64,000 bases of DNA from Alphaproteobacteria bacterium (GCA_018823835.1 JAHJHT010000006.1:1-64000), one strand, 5' to 3'; counted from the stretch's first letter, positions 16,922 to 26,693 are shown. Notes: a model not told the origin generated them from the sequence alone. Numbers and translations: made by a program.

Positions 16922-19009
16922 ATGGCGATCGCAGAAACAATCACGCCGGATCCCGTCGCCAAGAACGCACGCGATGTGTTCTTCGCGCTCGGCATCGTCG
17001 TCATCCTTGCGGTGCTGTTCCTGCCGATTCCGGCCTTCCTGATCGACGTCGGCCTCGCCTTCTCGATCGCGCTCTCGGTCCTCATCCTGATGGTCGCGCT
17101 GTGGATCCAGCGGCCGCTCGATTTCTCGTCATTCCCCACGATCCTGCTGATCTCGACCATGTTGCGCCTGTCGCTCAACATCGCCACCACGCGCATGATC
17201 CTGTCGGAGGGCAATGACGGGACGCACGCGGCCGGCTACGTCATCAGCGGCTTCGCCCAGCTCGTCATGAGCGGCGATTTCGTCATCGGTCTGATCGTCT
17301 TCATGATCCTGGTGATCGTCAATTTCATCGTCATCACCAAGGGCGCCACGCGTATCGCCGAGGTTGGCGCGCGCTTCACGCTGGACGCCATTCCCGGCAA
17401 GCAGATGTCGATCGATGCCGATCTCTCGGCCGGCATGATCGACGACAAGCAGGCGCAACACCGCCGCCGCGAACTCGAGGAGGAAAGCTCATTCTTCGGT
17501 TCGATGGATGGTGCTTCCAAGTTCGTGCGCGGAGACGCCATCGCCGGTCTGATCATCACCTTCATCAACATCGTCGGCGGCATCACCATCGGCTATTTCC
17601 GCCATGACATGTCCATGGGCGAGGCCTCCGACGTCTTCATCAAGCTGTCGGTCGGCGACGGCCTGGTGACGCAGATCCCCGCGCTCATCATCTCGCTTGC
17701 CGCCGGCCTGCTGGTCTCCAAGGGCGGCACGCGCGGCTCGACCGACAAGGCCGTCTTCGGCCAGCTCGGCGCCTATCCCCGCGCCCTCTACGTCGCCGGG
17801 GCGCTGCTCCTGCTGCTGTCGACGATGCCCGGCCTGCCGATGCTGCCCTTCGTATCGCTTGCCGGCGCGATGGCTGCCATCGGCTACATCATCCCGCAGC
17901 GCCGCGAGCAGCGCATTGCTGCTGCCGAGGCCGAGAAGAAGCAGGCCGAGGCCGTCAAGGCCGACGAGGACAAGAACTCGGTCAAGGCCTCCCTGGCCAC
18001 CGCCGAGATCGAGCTCCTGATCGGCAAGCAGCTCTCGACGAAGCTGATCGTCGCGCACCAGGAGCTTGCCTTCCGCATGAGCAAGATGCGCAAGAAGTTC
18101 GCCACCCAGTACGGCTTCGTCGTGCCCGAGGTCCGGCTGACTGACGATTTCGCGATCCCCTCGAAGAGCTACCAGATCAAGGTGCACGGCACCGTCGTGG
18201 CCGAACACTCGCTGCGCGTCGGCGAAGTGATGGTGCTGCTCGGCAACCGCGAAGTGCCGGACATTCCCGGCGAGGAAGTGCGCGAGCCCGCCTTCGGCAT
18301 GCGCGCATGGTCGGTGCCCGAAATGTTCTCCGAGGACCTCAAGCGCGAGCAGTATACCTTCGCCGACAACATGTCGGTTCTGCTGACGCACCTGTCCGAG
18401 GTGATCCGCAACAACCTGCCGCAGCTCCTCTCCTACAAGGACATGAAGGCGCTGCTCGAGCGCCAGGATCCGGAATACCGCAAGCTCGCCGACGAAATCT
18501 GCACCACGCACATCTCCTATCCGGGCCTGCAGGCGGTGCTGAAGCTGCTGCTGGCCGAGCGTGTCTCGATCCGCAACCTGCACCTCATCATCGAGGCCAT
18601 CGCCGAGATCGCTCCGCATGTCCGTCGTACCGAGCAGATCGTCGAGCATGTCCGCGTTCGCATGGCGCAGCAGATCTGCGGCGACCTCACCGAGGGCGGC
18701 GTGTTGAAGGTACTGCGCCTCGGCAACCGCTGGGACCTCGCCTTCCACCAGAGCCTGAAGCGGGACGCCAAGGGCGAGATCCGCGAATTCGACATCGACC
18801 CGCGCCAGCTCGAGGAATTCGGCCAGGAAGCGACCAAGGCCATCCGAACCCATCTCGATGCCGGCGAGCGGTTCGTGCTGGTCACCGCGCCGGACGCGCG
18901 GCCCTATGTGCGGATGATCATCGAGCGCCTCTTCGCAACGCTTCCGGTTCTCAGCCATGTCGAGATCGCAAAGGGCGTCGAGCTGCGCATCCTCGGAACC
19001 ATATCTTGA
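16922..19009 (+). CDS. flhA: Flagellar export protein FlhA
   Basis: FlhA is the large export-gate subunit that couples proton flow to substrate export and docks chaperone complexes. The 695 residues have about eight membrane helices in the first half and the FHIPEP signature region ([33 protein letters not shown]). A cytoplasmic platform domain (about 350-695) follows a charged Ala/Glu/Lys linker. GTG 16916, two codons upstream, is an equal start candidate. No clear SD is seen. Its stop overlaps fliR. Confidence 0.95.
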   Translation: MAIAETITPDPVAKNARDVFFALGIVVILAVLFLPIPAFLIDVGLAFSIALSVLILMVALWIQRPLDFSSFPTILLISTMLRLSLNIATTRMILSEGNDGTHAAGYVISGFAQLVMSGDFVIGLIVFMILVIVNFIVITKGATRIAEVGARFTLDAIPGKQMSIDADLSAGMIDDKQAQHRRRELEEESSFFGSMDGASKFVRGDAIAGLIITFINIVGGITIGYFRHDMSMGEASDVFIKLSVGDGLVTQIPALIISLAAGLLVSKGGTRGSTDKAVFGQLGAYPRALYVAGALLLLLSTMPGLPMLPFVSLAGAMAAIGYIIPQRREQRIAAAEAEKKQAEAVKADEDKNSVKASLATAEIELLIGKQLSTKLIVAHQELAFRMSKMRKKFATQYGFVVPEVRLTDDFAIPSKSYQIKVHGTVVAEHSLRVGEVMVLLGNREVPDIPGEEVREPAFGMRAWSVPEMFSEDLKREQYTFADNMSVLLTHLSEVIRNNLPQLLSYKDMKALLERQDPEYRKLADEICTTHISYPGLQAVLKLLLAERVSIRNLHLIIEAIAEIAPHVRRTEQIVEHVRVRMAQQICGDLTEGGVLKVLRLGNRWDLAFHQSLKRDAKGEIREFDIDPRQLEEFGQEATKAIRTHLDAGERFVLVTAPDARPYVRMIIERLFATLPVLSHVEIAKGVELRILGTIS

Positions 19010-19758
19010 ACGCAACGCTGGATGGCGTGGTCATCGCGGCGTTTCTCGCCTTCTGCCGCATCGGCGGTTGCTTCATGCTGATGCCGGGCCTGTCGAGCGC
19101 CCGCGTACCGATGCAGATAAGGCTCTATGTCGCGATCGCCGCGACCTTCGGCCTGCTCATCCATCTTTCGGACCAGATACTCCCCTTCGTCAGCCGCCGG
19201 CCGGACGAACTCGCACCGATGATCATCTCGGAGGTGCTGGTCGGCGCGCTGATTGGCGTGATGGCGAGAATCTACATCATGGCGCTGCAGTTCATGGGTT
19301 CGGCCATCGCCATGCTGATCGGCTTCAGCGGCGTTGCCGGTCCGAGCATCGAGGAGGGCGAGCCGCAGGCAGCCCTCGCCAGCATCATCTCGCTGTCGGC
19401 GCTGCTCTTGCTGTTCACCTTCGACTTCCACCACGAGATCATCCGGGCGCTCGTCAATTCCTACCGCGTGGCGCCGGTCGACGTGCTGTTCAAGCCGCAG
19501 GGCGCGCTCGTCGACATTGCCGACACGGTGTCGGAATCCTTCTTCGTGGTGCTGCGGCTCGGCAGCCCCTTCGTTGCCTATTCGCTGCTGGTCAACCTGA
19601 CCGTCGGTTTCGTCAACAAGCTGGTGCCGCAGATTCCGGTCTACTTCATCTCGCTGCCCTTCGTCATCGCGGGCGGCCTGATTCTCATCTATTTCGGCCT
19701 GGGCACCATGCTCAGCCTGTTCGCCGACGGCTTCGTCGACATCACGATTGGACGCTAG
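19006..19758 (+). CDS. fliR: Flagellar export gate protein FliR
   Basis: FliR is an integral membrane export-gate protein of 250 residues with about six hydrophobic helices ([33 protein letters not shown], ending [14 protein letters not shown]). The start is a TTG that overlaps the flhA TGA (TTGA). No other start restores the conserved N-terminal helix. flhB, which usually partners it, is not in the window. Confidence 0.92.
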   Translation: MNATLDGVVIAAFLAFCRIGGCFMLMPGLSSARVPMQIRLYVAIAATFGLLIHLSDQILPFVSRRPDELAPMIISEVLVGALIGVMARIYIMALQFMGSAIAMLIGFSGVAGPSIEEGEPQAALASIISLSALLLLFTFDFHHEIIRALVNSYRVAPVDVLFKPQGALVDIADTVSESFFVVLRLGSPFVAYSLLVNLTVGFVNKLVPQIPVYFISLPFVIAGGLILIYFGLGTMLSLFADGFVDITIGR

Positions 19759-19762
19759 CAAC

Positions 19763-20158
19763 ATGACCTCGCGCGTCGAACGGCTGAAGAAACTCCTCGC
19801 TGTCCAGCAGCAGCTCAAGGCGCTGCACGAAGTGCGCCGCGCCGGCTTCATTGCCGAGGCCGCGACGGCCAAACAGGACGCCGCCGAACTGGTTGAACGC
19901 TTCGATGCCAACGAAACCATGTCGGCACTGTTTCCCGACATCTATCACCGCCGTATCGGCGAGGCGCTGGCGCGCGAGCAGGCGAACCGGACCATGGCCG
20001 AGAAGGAGGCGACGCGCCTCGCCACCGCGACGGCCCGCACCAACATGGTCGAGCGCTCCTACCGCGAGGTCCAGATGGAGGACGAGCGCCAGCGGAGCGA
20101 CCGCGAGCGGCTCGACATCATCGGCCAGCGGCTCGTTCCCCGGGGGCACGGCAAGTAA
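19763..20158 (+). CDS. FliJ-like coiled-coil flagellar protein
   Basis: The 131 residues are almost entirely charged helix (RVERLKKLLAVQQQLKALHE, then EALAREQANRTMAEKEATRL), as in FliJ, the central stalk of the export ATPase. It starts 4 nt after fliR. A TTG at 19748 could add five residues. No enzyme motif is present. The FliJ assignment is from size, coiled-coil character and place in the export-gene operon, so it should be read as likely but not proven. Confidence 0.55.
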   Translation: MTSRVERLKKLLAVQQQLKALHEVRRAGFIAEAATAKQDAAELVERFDANETMSALFPDIYHRRIGEALAREQANRTMAEKEATRLATATARTNMVERSYREVQMEDERQRSDRERLDIIGQRLVPRGHGK

Positions 20159-20219
20159 GGTTGCCGCAAGTTTACCGGTCCATTATCGGCACCTGAAAAG
20201 AGGCAAGGAACAGCAATTC

Positions 20220-20783
20220 TTGGCGATCTCACCACCCAGCGATATCGTACTGGACGTCGCGCGCGCCGCCGATCCGGCCGGCGTCGAGGCGGCCCGTGCG
20301 GCGCTTGCGCAACGCGCGGCAAAGACTGGCGCCCCGGCTGAGCCCTTCGCCGTCGCCAGCCGGCACGCGCCCGCCGCAACCGGGAACGATGGCGCCAGGA
20401 CGCCGACGCCGGAGAGCTTCAAGCGCTTCGAGGCGATGGTGCTGCAGACCTTCATCCAGAACATGCTGCCCCGGGACGGTGAATCCATTTACGGCAAGGG
20501 CATAGCCGGTGACATGTGGAAGTCGCAGCTTGCCGAGAAGGTCGCCGACTCGATCGCCGAGCGTGGCGGCATCGGAATCGCCGACCGCGTTCTGGGCGAC
20601 CGCTACCGGCAGGCCGAAAAGGCAAAGGCCGCCGAACCGGCCACCGGTGCCACTGGCGCAGCGCCGGCGGCGCCTCCGGCTGAACTCTCCCCGGCCCTCA
20701 TCGACGAAATGCTGCACAGGCTGAACGAGTCGCTCGTCCAGGTCCTGTCCGGCCCGGGCCCCAACGGAACCGATCGCGGGTGA
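20220..20783 (+). CDS. FlgJ-like rod-binding protein (CheL family)
   Basis: This 187-residue protein has the FlgJ N-terminal rod-binding domain (FKRFEAMVLQTFIQNMLPRD, then GDMWKSQLAEKVADSIAERGGIGIADRVL). It lacks the muramidase domain of enteric FlgJ. In this cluster that activity could come from the separate transglycosylase gene upstream of rem. TTG 20220 is preferred: AAGGAA lies about 9 nt upstream and the product starts AISPPSDIVLDVARAADP as in rhizobial CheL/FlgJ proteins. A Pro/Ala-rich linker precedes the short C-terminal helix. The stop overlaps the next start (GTGA). Confidence 0.82.
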   Translation: MAISPPSDIVLDVARAADPAGVEAARAALAQRAAKTGAPAEPFAVASRHAPAATGNDGARTPTPESFKRFEAMVLQTFIQNMLPRDGESIYGKGIAGDMWKSQLAEKVADSIAERGGIGIADRVLGDRYRQAEKAKAAEPATGATGAAPAAPPAELSPALIDEMLHRLNESLVQVLSGPGPNGTDRG

Positions 20784-21205
20784 ACATGATGTATCAGCAA
20801 GGCATTCCCGGCCAGGACCTGGCGGTCCGGCCCTCCCAGGTAGAGCCGGCGCAGCAGCAGCCCGGCAATCTCGGCGTCCTCATCGGCCGCATCGAGGAAG
20901 CAGTGGACGAGGAGACCTCGTCGATCCGCACCGACATCAACTTCGACATCAAGGCGTCGAACGCCCGCAAGAGCCGTTTCCTCTACGAACTGACGCGCGC
21001 CCTGAAAGGCGCCGGCGGCATCGCGCCGCCGGTCGAGCACCGCGAGGATCTCGAGCGGTTGCGCGGCAAGCTGGCCACCAACGAGGCCGCCATCCGGGCG
21101 CATCTCAATGCCGTCAACGAAATCGCCACGCTGATGCAGAACGCCATCCAGCATGCCGAGACCGACGGCACCTATTCGGCCGGCGAGTTCGGCTACGCGC
21201 GATGA
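20780..21205 (+). CDS. FlgN-like export chaperone
   Basis: The 141 residues form an all-helical protein with a long amphipathic C-terminal helix (LRGKLATNEAAIRAHLNAV) and a conserved-looking middle (NARKSRFLYELTRALKG). This resembles FlgN, the chaperone for the junction proteins FlgK and FlgL. The GTG at 20780 overlaps the upstream stop, and ATG at 20786 is an alternative. The family call is from helix pattern and context. Confidence 0.55.
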   Translation: MNMMYQQGIPGQDLAVRPSQVEPAQQQPGNLGVLIGRIEEAVDEETSSIRTDINFDIKASNARKSRFLYELTRALKGAGGIAPPVEHREDLERLRGKLATNEAAIRAHLNAVNEIATLMQNAIQHAETDGTYSAGEFGYAR

Positions 21206-21723
21206 TCAAGTTCGTCGTCGCAGCCATCTGGGTCTGCGCGGTCGCCATCGGCGCCGTATTCTACTCGTTCCAGATGGCATCGGCGAAGATCGACGCGCCG
21301 GCGCCGGCCCCGCTGCTCGGCGGTCTCGACTACGTCAAGACGGACATCGTCTCGGTGCCGGTCCTGCGCGGCGGCCGCATTGGCGGCTATTTCCTGACCC
21401 GGCTTGTCTACACCGGCGAGGCGAAGAGCCTCGCCCGGCTCTCCGTGCCGGCGGCCGCGCTCTTCACCGACGAGATCTACAGCTACGTCTACGGCAATCC
21501 GCAGCTCGATTTCGTCAACCATGAGACACTCGACCTTGACGCTTTCCGCGCGGGCCTGCGCGACAGCATCAACAAGCGCATCGGCGAGGACGTGGTCAAC
21601 GAGGTGCTGATCGAGCAGGTCGACTTCCTGTCCAAGGAAGAAATCCGCGACAACACCATCCGTCGCAAGATGCAGGCCGGCGAGACCGCCCGCGAGATGT
21701 CGAAGAACTTCAAGGAACACTAG
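21202..21723 (+). CDS. FliL-like membrane-anchored flagellar protein
   Basis: This 173-residue protein starts as ATGA on the previous stop. One N-terminal membrane helix (FVVAAIWVCAVAIGAVFYSF) is followed by a periplasmic domain with IGGYFLTRLVYTGEAK and a C-terminal helix region with FRAGLRDSINKRIGEDVVNEVL and QVDFLSKEEI. The layout (one anchor, beta domain, then a helix-strand end) is like FliL, a stator-associated basal-body protein. Sequence similarity is weak by eye. It closes the flagellar run. Confidence 0.45.
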   Translation: MIKFVVAAIWVCAVAIGAVFYSFQMASAKIDAPAPAPLLGGLDYVKTDIVSVPVLRGGRIGGYFLTRLVYTGEAKSLARLSVPAAALFTDEIYSYVYGNPQLDFVNHETLDLDAFRAGLRDSINKRIGEDVVNEVLIEQVDFLSKEEIRDNTIRRKMQAGETAREMSKNFKEH

Positions 21724-21861
21724 GCCGTCACGGCGCTTCCCCTGCGGACGGTTGCCGTGGTGCATCCGCCGACGCTATATGCGCGTTGACGGGCACGAGC
21801 GGCCCTTTCAAACTGCAACTTCGCCTGCGCGCAGCGCGGCAAAACCAGACAGGAGAGCGCA

Positions 21862-22146
21862 ATGGGCATCCAGGCGATCGCGGATCAGATCAGGCCGAAA
21901 GTCGAATCCTCGGGCTTCGAGCAGTCCGTCAAGTTCGACACCGGTTCGGACGGCGTCCTCGTCATCGACGGCGAGACGGTCTCCACCACCGACGCACCGA
22001 CCGACTGCACCATCAAGCTGTCGCTCGAAGACCTCGAGGGGCTGATCTCTGGCGACCTCAGCCCGACCACCGCCTTCATGACCGGCAAGCTCAAGGTCGA
22101 AGGCGACATGTCTGTCGCCATGGCACTCAGCCAGTTCATCGGCTGA
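21862..22146 (+). CDS. SCP2 sterol-carrier domain protein
   Basis: The 94 residues form a single SCP2-type lipid-binding domain (GVLVIDGETVSTTDAPTDCT, IKLSLEDLEGLISGDLSPTT, AFMTGKLKVEGDMSVAMALS). Such small bacterial proteins may carry acyl chains or other hydrophobic ligands. AGGAG lies about 6 nt before the ATG. It stands alone, convergent with the acetyltransferase gene 15 nt downstream. Confidence 0.9.
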   Translation: MGIQAIADQIRPKVESSGFEQSVKFDTGSDGVLVIDGETVSTTDAPTDCTIKLSLEDLEGLISGDLSPTTAFMTGKLKVEGDMSVAMALSQFIG

Positions 22147-22161
22147 GCGCGGGGCAGCGCT

Positions 22162-22740
22162 CTACGCTGCCCGGCGCATCGTACCGGCCGTCAGCACCCG
22201 CGCCTTGCGGCCGGTCGCCTTCAGCGTCCCGCTGGCCGCGCCGATGGCGCCCGGCGCCAGTTCAAGCGCCAGGAACCGCTCCCGCTCAAAGGGGCCCGGC
22301 ATCGCCAGGTTGCCCGTATTCTGCGCCGAGAATCCGAAGCGCGCATAATAGGCCGCGTCGCCGACGAGCAGGATGACCCTGTGGCCGAGACGTTCCACTT
22401 CGGCCACTGCATGCTTCATCAGCGCCGAGCCGACACCGGCGCCCTTCAGCGACGGGTCTACGGCCAAGGGGCCGAGCAGCAGCGCAGCCGGACCACCCGC
22501 GCCCATCGAAACGTCCCACAGCCTGACGGTGCCGACGAGCCGGCCCTCCGCGTCACGCGCGACGAAGGACAGGCCTTCGGAGGGGCGGCGGCCGCGCCGG
22601 AGCTTCTGCGACGACTTCTTCTTCCACTTCGGGCCCATGGCGCGCGCAAGCAGCAACTCGCGGGCAGCGATGTCGCCCTCGTTTTCGATTGCGATGGTCA
22701 GTGCCGGAACGACTGCCGGCTGGCCGAATGCGATTTCCAT
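22162..22740 (-). CDS. GNAT-family N-acetyltransferase (YhbS-like)
   Basis: This 192-residue GNAT protein has acetyl-CoA motif A (LLGPLAVDPSLKGAGVGSAL) and motif B (GDAAYYARFGFSAQN). The substrate is unknown. YhbS relatives are poorly characterised. ATG 22740 is preferred over an upstream start 13 codons earlier because AGGAT is suitably spaced and the conserved domain begins at once. It lies downstream of the decarboxylase gene on the same strand but behind a probable terminator. Confidence 0.85.
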   Translation of the reverse strand: MEIAFGQPAVVPALTIAIENEGDIAARELLLARAMGPKWKKKSSQKLRRGRRPSEGLSFVARDAEGRLVGTVRLWDVSMGAGGPAALLLGPLAVDPSLKGAGVGSALMKHAVAEVERLGHRVILLVGDAAYYARFGFSAQNTGNLAMPGPFERERFLALELAPGAIGAASGTLKATGRKARVLTAGTMRRAA

Positions 22741-22786
22741 TTGCGTGATCCTGATCGTGCGGACACCATCCGCCAACAATGCAACC

Positions 22787-22814
22787 CGACGCCGGAGGTT
22801 CTGTTCCGGCGTCG
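22787..22814 (-). terminator. Terminator after the decarboxylase gene
   Basis: A perfect 10-bp GC-rich stem (22787-22796 with 22805-22814) has an 8-nt loop, 28 nt after the decarboxylase stop. On the minus strand GGGTTGCATTG follows, a weak T-rich tail. It probably limits read-through into the acetyltransferase gene. Confidence 0.55.
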
Positions 22815-22841
22815 CGTGACCTTTCGGGCTCTTGCGAGCCG

Positions 22842-23975
22842 TCAGATCACGTAGGATCGGAGCGGCTCGAAGCCGTTGAAGGCGACCGAGGCATAGGTCG
22901 TCGTGTACGCGCCTGTGCCCTCGATCAGCACCTCGTCGCCGATCGTCAGCGACAGCGGCAGCGGATAGGGCGTCTTCTCGTACATCACGTCAGCCGAATC
23001 GCAGGTCGGGCCGGCGAGCACGCATGGCGCCTTCTCGTCCTGGTCGCGCTGCGTCACGATCGGGTAGCGGATCGCCTCGTCCATCGTCTCGGCGAGACCG
23101 CCGAACTTGCCGATGTCGAGGAACACCCAGCGCACATTGTCATTGTCGGACTTCTTCGAAATCAGCACGACTTCCGACTTGATGACGCCGGCATTGCCGA
23201 CCATGCCGCGACCGGGCTCGATGATGGTCTCGGGGATCTGGTTGCCGAAGTGCTTGCGCAGCGCGCCGAAGATCGCCTGGCCATAGGCCTGGGCAACCGG
23301 CACGTCGCGCAGGTAGCGGGTCGGGAACCCACCGCCCATGTTGACCATCTTCAGCACGATGCCTTCCTCGGCGAGCGTCGCGAACACCTGCTTGGCGTCG
23401 CCGAGCGCACGGTCCCAGGCGGTCAGGTCGCACTGCTGCGAACCGACGTGGAAGGATACGCCATGGGCATCGAGGCCGAGCTTGCGGGCATGGCGCAGCA
23501 CGTCGACGGCCATCGCCGGCACGCAGCCGAACTTGCGCGAAAGCGGCCACTCGGCGCCCTCGCCGTCGGTCAGCACGCGGCAGAATACGCGGGCACCCTG
23601 TGCAACGCGCGCGATCTTCTCGACCTCCTCGACGCAATCGACGGCGAACAGCCGGATGCCGAGTTCGAAGGCGCGCGCGACGTCACGCTCCTTCTTGATG
23701 GTGTTGCCGAAGGAGATGCGGTCGGCGGAGGCGCCGGCATCCATCGCCATTTCGATCTCGGCGACCGAGGCGCAGTCGAAGGACGAACCCATCGAGGCAA
23801 GCAGGCGCAGGATTTCCGGCGCCGGGTTGGCCTTCACGGCATAGTAGATCTTCGAGTCCGGCAGCGCCTTCTCGAAGGCGCGGAAATTGTCGCCCACGAC
23901 GTCGAGATCGACGACGAGGCAGGGGCCGGCGGGACGTCGGGTGGCGAGGAAGTCGAGTACGCGCTGGGTGGCCAT
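22842..23975 (-). CDS. Ornithine/lysine decarboxylase, PLP fold type III
   Basis: The enzyme makes putrescine (and possibly cadaverine) from ornithine (or lysine). The 377 residues have the alanine-racemase-like fold: the PLP lysine K48 in YYAVKANP, HVGSQQ, the phosphate-binding EPGRGMVGN and the active-site Cys near 325 in GPTCDSADVMYE. The ATG at 23975 has GGAGAG just upstream, and longer starts add only a non-conserved stretch. A leader of about 430 nt with conserved-looking stems precedes it, so polyamine-linked regulation is likely. Confidence 0.93.
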   Translation of the reverse strand: MATQRVLDFLATRRPAGPCLVVDLDVVGDNFRAFEKALPDSKIYYAVKANPAPEILRLLASMGSSFDCASVAEIEMAMDAGASADRISFGNTIKKERDVARAFELGIRLFAVDCVEEVEKIARVAQGARVFCRVLTDGEGAEWPLSRKFGCVPAMAVDVLRHARKLGLDAHGVSFHVGSQQCDLTAWDRALGDAKQVFATLAEEGIVLKMVNMGGGFPTRYLRDVPVAQAYGQAIFGALRKHFGNQIPETIIEPGRGMVGNAGVIKSEVVLISKKSDNDNVRWVFLDIGKFGGLAETMDEAIRYPIVTQRDQDEKAPCVLAGPTCDSADVMYEKTPYPLPLSLTIGDEVLIEGTGAYTTTYASVAFNGFEPLRSYVI

Positions 23976-24079
23976 AGGTCTCTCCATCGCAGGGATTTCT
24001 CCATGCGCAATCAGGCTGCGGCGGCGTGCCCTCGGGCTACGCCTGTCCGCGGTGGACAAAGGCGCGGTCGCTTCTCATG

Positions 24080-24400
24080 AAACCAGCCGGTGGAGACCCC
24101 GGATTCACGAGCGCGTATCGCGCGGCGATGAACCTCGGCCTGCCCGGCTCCGGTCCGCTTTGTCTGCCTTGGCTTGGATTGGGAGACCCGTTCCGCACTG
24201 CCGGCAATGATGGTGTGCCTCTTCAGTAACCCCGGCTTTTGGACAGCCGGAAGAGAACCAGAAAGGCCCTCACCGTCGTTGCTTCAAGGTGTCCCCGGTT
24301 TGGCGGTTGGCCGTCGAACCGGCTGGAGGGGTTAGCTCCAGTTACCTTACCGATTTCCCTCACCATTCGAGGATCGGCGGACACCCACAGGCACGTGCGA
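24080..24400 (-). ncRNA. Structured 5' leader of the decarboxylase, speF-element-like
   Basis: The 542 bases between decarboxylase and amidase contain a long untranslated leader on the minus strand. Two clear stems are visible: CTGGAG/CTCCAG (24323-24328 with 24336-24341) and CCGGCT/AGCCGG (24232-24237 with 24245-24250). Position and character fit the speF RNA motif known upstream of alphaproteobacterial ornithine decarboxylase genes. The limits are approximate and were not checked with a covariance model. There is no convincing coding frame in it. Confidence 0.6.
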
Positions 24401-24414
24401 CTTTGGGCAAGGCG

Positions 24415-24443
24415 GATATAGAGTCGCTGGCATTCACAATCAA
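24415..24443 (-). promoter_or_regulatory. Promoter of the decarboxylase leader
   Basis: Reading the minus strand, TTGATT (24443-24438) and TATATC (24420-24415) are separated by 17 nt, a good sigma-70-type promoter. Transcription should begin near 24407, leaving a leader of about 430 nt to the ATG. Confidence 0.55.
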
Positions 24444-24517
24444 TTAAAAACCGACCCTCGCTTGAAAAAAATCCAGGCGCGAACAATGCTGCAGCCATTG
24501 TATCCGGATCCTGAACA

Positions 24518-25714
24518 ATGCAGCGCATGCGTGATCGACTGAACGCCTTTCTCGACCTGCCGGACATCGCGGTTCCGCACGCGCCGTCCGGCCCGCTCGC
24601 CGGCTTTTCGCTCGGCGTGAAGGACATCTTCGATGTTGCCGGCTACGTCACTGGCTGCGGCAACCCGCAAAAGTCCGCCGAGGGTATGCCGGCGACGGCG
24701 ACTGCCCCGGCAGTGCGGATGCTGCTGGATGCGGGCGCGCGATTCGCCGGCAAGACGCAGACCGAGGAACTCGCTTTCTCGATGCTCGGCCAGAACGTTC
24801 ACTTTCCGCACCCCGTAAACCCGGCAGCACCGGGCCGGGTAACCGGCGGTTCTTCGTCGGGTTCGGTCGCTGCGGTTGCCGGCGGCCTTGCCGACATCGC
24901 CACCGGTTCCGACACCGGCGGCTCGGTACGCATTCCCGCGGCTTTCTGCGGCCTGATTGGGCTGCGCACCACGCAGGCCCGCATCTCGCTCGCCGGCACC
25001 ATGCCGCTCGCGCCCTCCTTCGACACCTTCGGCTGGTTCGCGCGAGACGCCGCCATGTATGCCAAGGTCGGCGACGTCCTGCTGGGGCCCGACAGCCACG
25101 CGATACCGCTTACGCGGCCCCTTGCGCTGGATCGCCTTGATGAACTCGTCCAGGGCTCCGCCGAGACCGAAGAATACCGCCGGCTGACGGATGTCGTCGC
25201 CGGCGTCACCGGCCGCCCCTCGCGCCTGCCATCGCCGCCCCATTCGACCGACGAGCTTTACTGGTGCATGCGCAAGATCCAGGCAAAGGAAGCCTGGGCG
25301 GCCCATGGCGCATGGATTTCCGGCCGCGAGGACAAGCTCGGCAAGGCCACTCTGGACCGTTTCGCCTTCGGCAGGACCGTCTCGGACGACGAGGTAGCCG
25401 CCGAATCGGCGCGCCGGGACGACTTCCGCGCCACCTTGCGCGACATGCTGGGCGACGACGGCTTCATCATTCTGCCCACCGCACCCTGCGTGGCGCCAAG
25501 GAGCAATGGCACGGCCGACCAGTTTCAGGATTTTCGCGAGCGCGCCATCTGCCTTTTGTGCTGGTCCGGACTCTCTGGCTTTCCGCAGATCACGATTCCG
25601 CTCGGAGAAGTGGACGCCGCACCTTTCGGCATCTCGCTGCTTGGCCCGCCCGGCAGCGACCGGGCACTGATCCGGCTGGCCTCCACCATTCTGCAATCAG
25701 TCGGGAGGGCATGA
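24518..25714 (+). CDS. Amidase (amidase-signature family)
   Basis: This 398-residue hydrolase of the Ser-cisSer-Lys family has Lys35 in GVKDIFD, the glycine-serine loop GGSSSGS (110-116) and the nucleophile Ser136 in GSDTGGSVR. It is shorter than GatA (about 480 residues) and has no gatB/gatC nearby, so it is a stand-alone amidase for a small amide rather than a tRNA amidotransferase subunit. The natural substrate cannot be read from sequence. The LysR gene starts 4 nt downstream and may regulate it. Confidence 0.88.
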   Translation: MQRMRDRLNAFLDLPDIAVPHAPSGPLAGFSLGVKDIFDVAGYVTGCGNPQKSAEGMPATATAPAVRMLLDAGARFAGKTQTEELAFSMLGQNVHFPHPVNPAAPGRVTGGSSSGSVAAVAGGLADIATGSDTGGSVRIPAAFCGLIGLRTTQARISLAGTMPLAPSFDTFGWFARDAAMYAKVGDVLLGPDSHAIPLTRPLALDRLDELVQGSAETEEYRRLTDVVAGVTGRPSRLPSPPHSTDELYWCMRKIQAKEAWAAHGAWISGREDKLGKATLDRFAFGRTVSDDEVAAESARRDDFRATLRDMLGDDGFIILPTAPCVAPRSNGTADQFQDFRERAICLLCWSGLSGFPQITIPLGEVDAAPFGISLLGPPGSDRALIRLASTILQSVGRA

Positions 25715-25718
25715 GCCG

Positions 25719-26618
25719 ATGGATACGCTGACGCGCATGCGCGCCTTCATCGACGTCGTCGAGGCGGAGGGGTTTTCTGCGGCCGCCCGCAAGATCGGCC
25801 GCTCCAAGGCGCTGCTGTCGAAATATGTGCGCGAGCTGGAGGACGACCTCGGCGCCCTGCTGCTCAACCGCACGACGCGCCAGTTCTCGCTCACCGAGAC
25901 CGGTCACACCTATTTCCAGCGTGCCACCGAGATCATCCGTGAGGTGGACAGCCTTGCCGAGACCGTCAGGGAATCCTCCGGCGACGTGCGCGGCCGCATC
26001 AAGCTGTCGGCGCCCCGCACCTTCGGCGATGCGGCAATCGGCCAGTCGCTCATCGACTTCGCTGTCGCGCATCCCGACATCGTGCTCGACATCAACCTCG
26101 ACGACCGCTTCGTCGATCTGGTCGAGGAAGGCTTCGACCTTGCGATCCGCATCTCGCGGCTCGAGAACTCTTCCCTCATCGCCCGGCGGCTCTCGCCCTT
26201 CTCGGTCGGCGTCAGCGGATCGCCGGCCCTGATCGCAAGGCTCGGCACGCCCACGCGGCCGCAGGACCTGGCGCACCTGCCCTGCATCGTCGATACCAAC
26301 GGACGCTGGAAGTCGAACTGGCCCTTTCTCGGCGACGACGGCGACCAGGTCAGCGTCAGCGTGACCGGTCCGATCGAGGTAAACAGCCCGATGGCCGCGC
26401 GCGCCGCAGCCGTTGCCGGCCTCGGCTTCGCCATCCTGCCCGACTTCATCGCCGCCCCCGACATAGCGGCCGGAAGGCTGATTCCCCTGCTGACCGACCG
26501 CATGCTGCCGGGCGGCGGCATCTTTGCTGTCTACCCTCACCGGCGCTACCTGCCGGCCAAGGTACGGGTCTTCGTCGATTTTCTCGTGCAATGGTTCAAG
26601 GACCACGAAAAGGGGTGA
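25719..26618 (+). CDS. LysR-family transcriptional regulator
   Basis: The 299 residues have an N-terminal winged helix (1-60: MRAFIDVVEAEGFSAAARKI, then ALLSKYVRELEDDLGALLLNRTT) and a periplasmic-binding-like effector domain. The pattern, with QRATEIIREVDSLAET in the linker and WPFLGDDGDQVSVSVTG, fits the large CrgA/AphB-type group, often repressors or activators of oxidoreductases. GGGAGGG lies 9 nt before the ATG. It is co-directional with the amidase, not divergent, so its target is uncertain. Confidence 0.9.
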   Translation: MDTLTRMRAFIDVVEAEGFSAAARKIGRSKALLSKYVRELEDDLGALLLNRTTRQFSLTETGHTYFQRATEIIREVDSLAETVRESSGDVRGRIKLSAPRTFGDAAIGQSLIDFAVAHPDIVLDINLDDRFVDLVEEGFDLAIRISRLENSSLIARRLSPFSVGVSGSPALIARLGTPTRPQDLAHLPCIVDTNGRWKSNWPFLGDDGDQVSVSVTGPIEVNSPMAARAAAVAGLGFAILPDFIAAPDIAAGRLIPLLTDRMLPGGGIFAVYPHRRYLPAKVRVFVDFLVQWFKDHEKG

Positions 26619-26693
26619 TTGCACCGCCGGTCCCAATTTCGCCGGGTTTCTGGTAACTGTCGGTCCCGTCCAATCCGAACTCCGTGACCCGCG

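Noticed and set aside
24223-24627. 134-residue minus-strand frame over the decarboxylase leader
   Set aside because: It covers the promoter and the structured leader and overlaps the amidase start. No SD and no recognisable protein.
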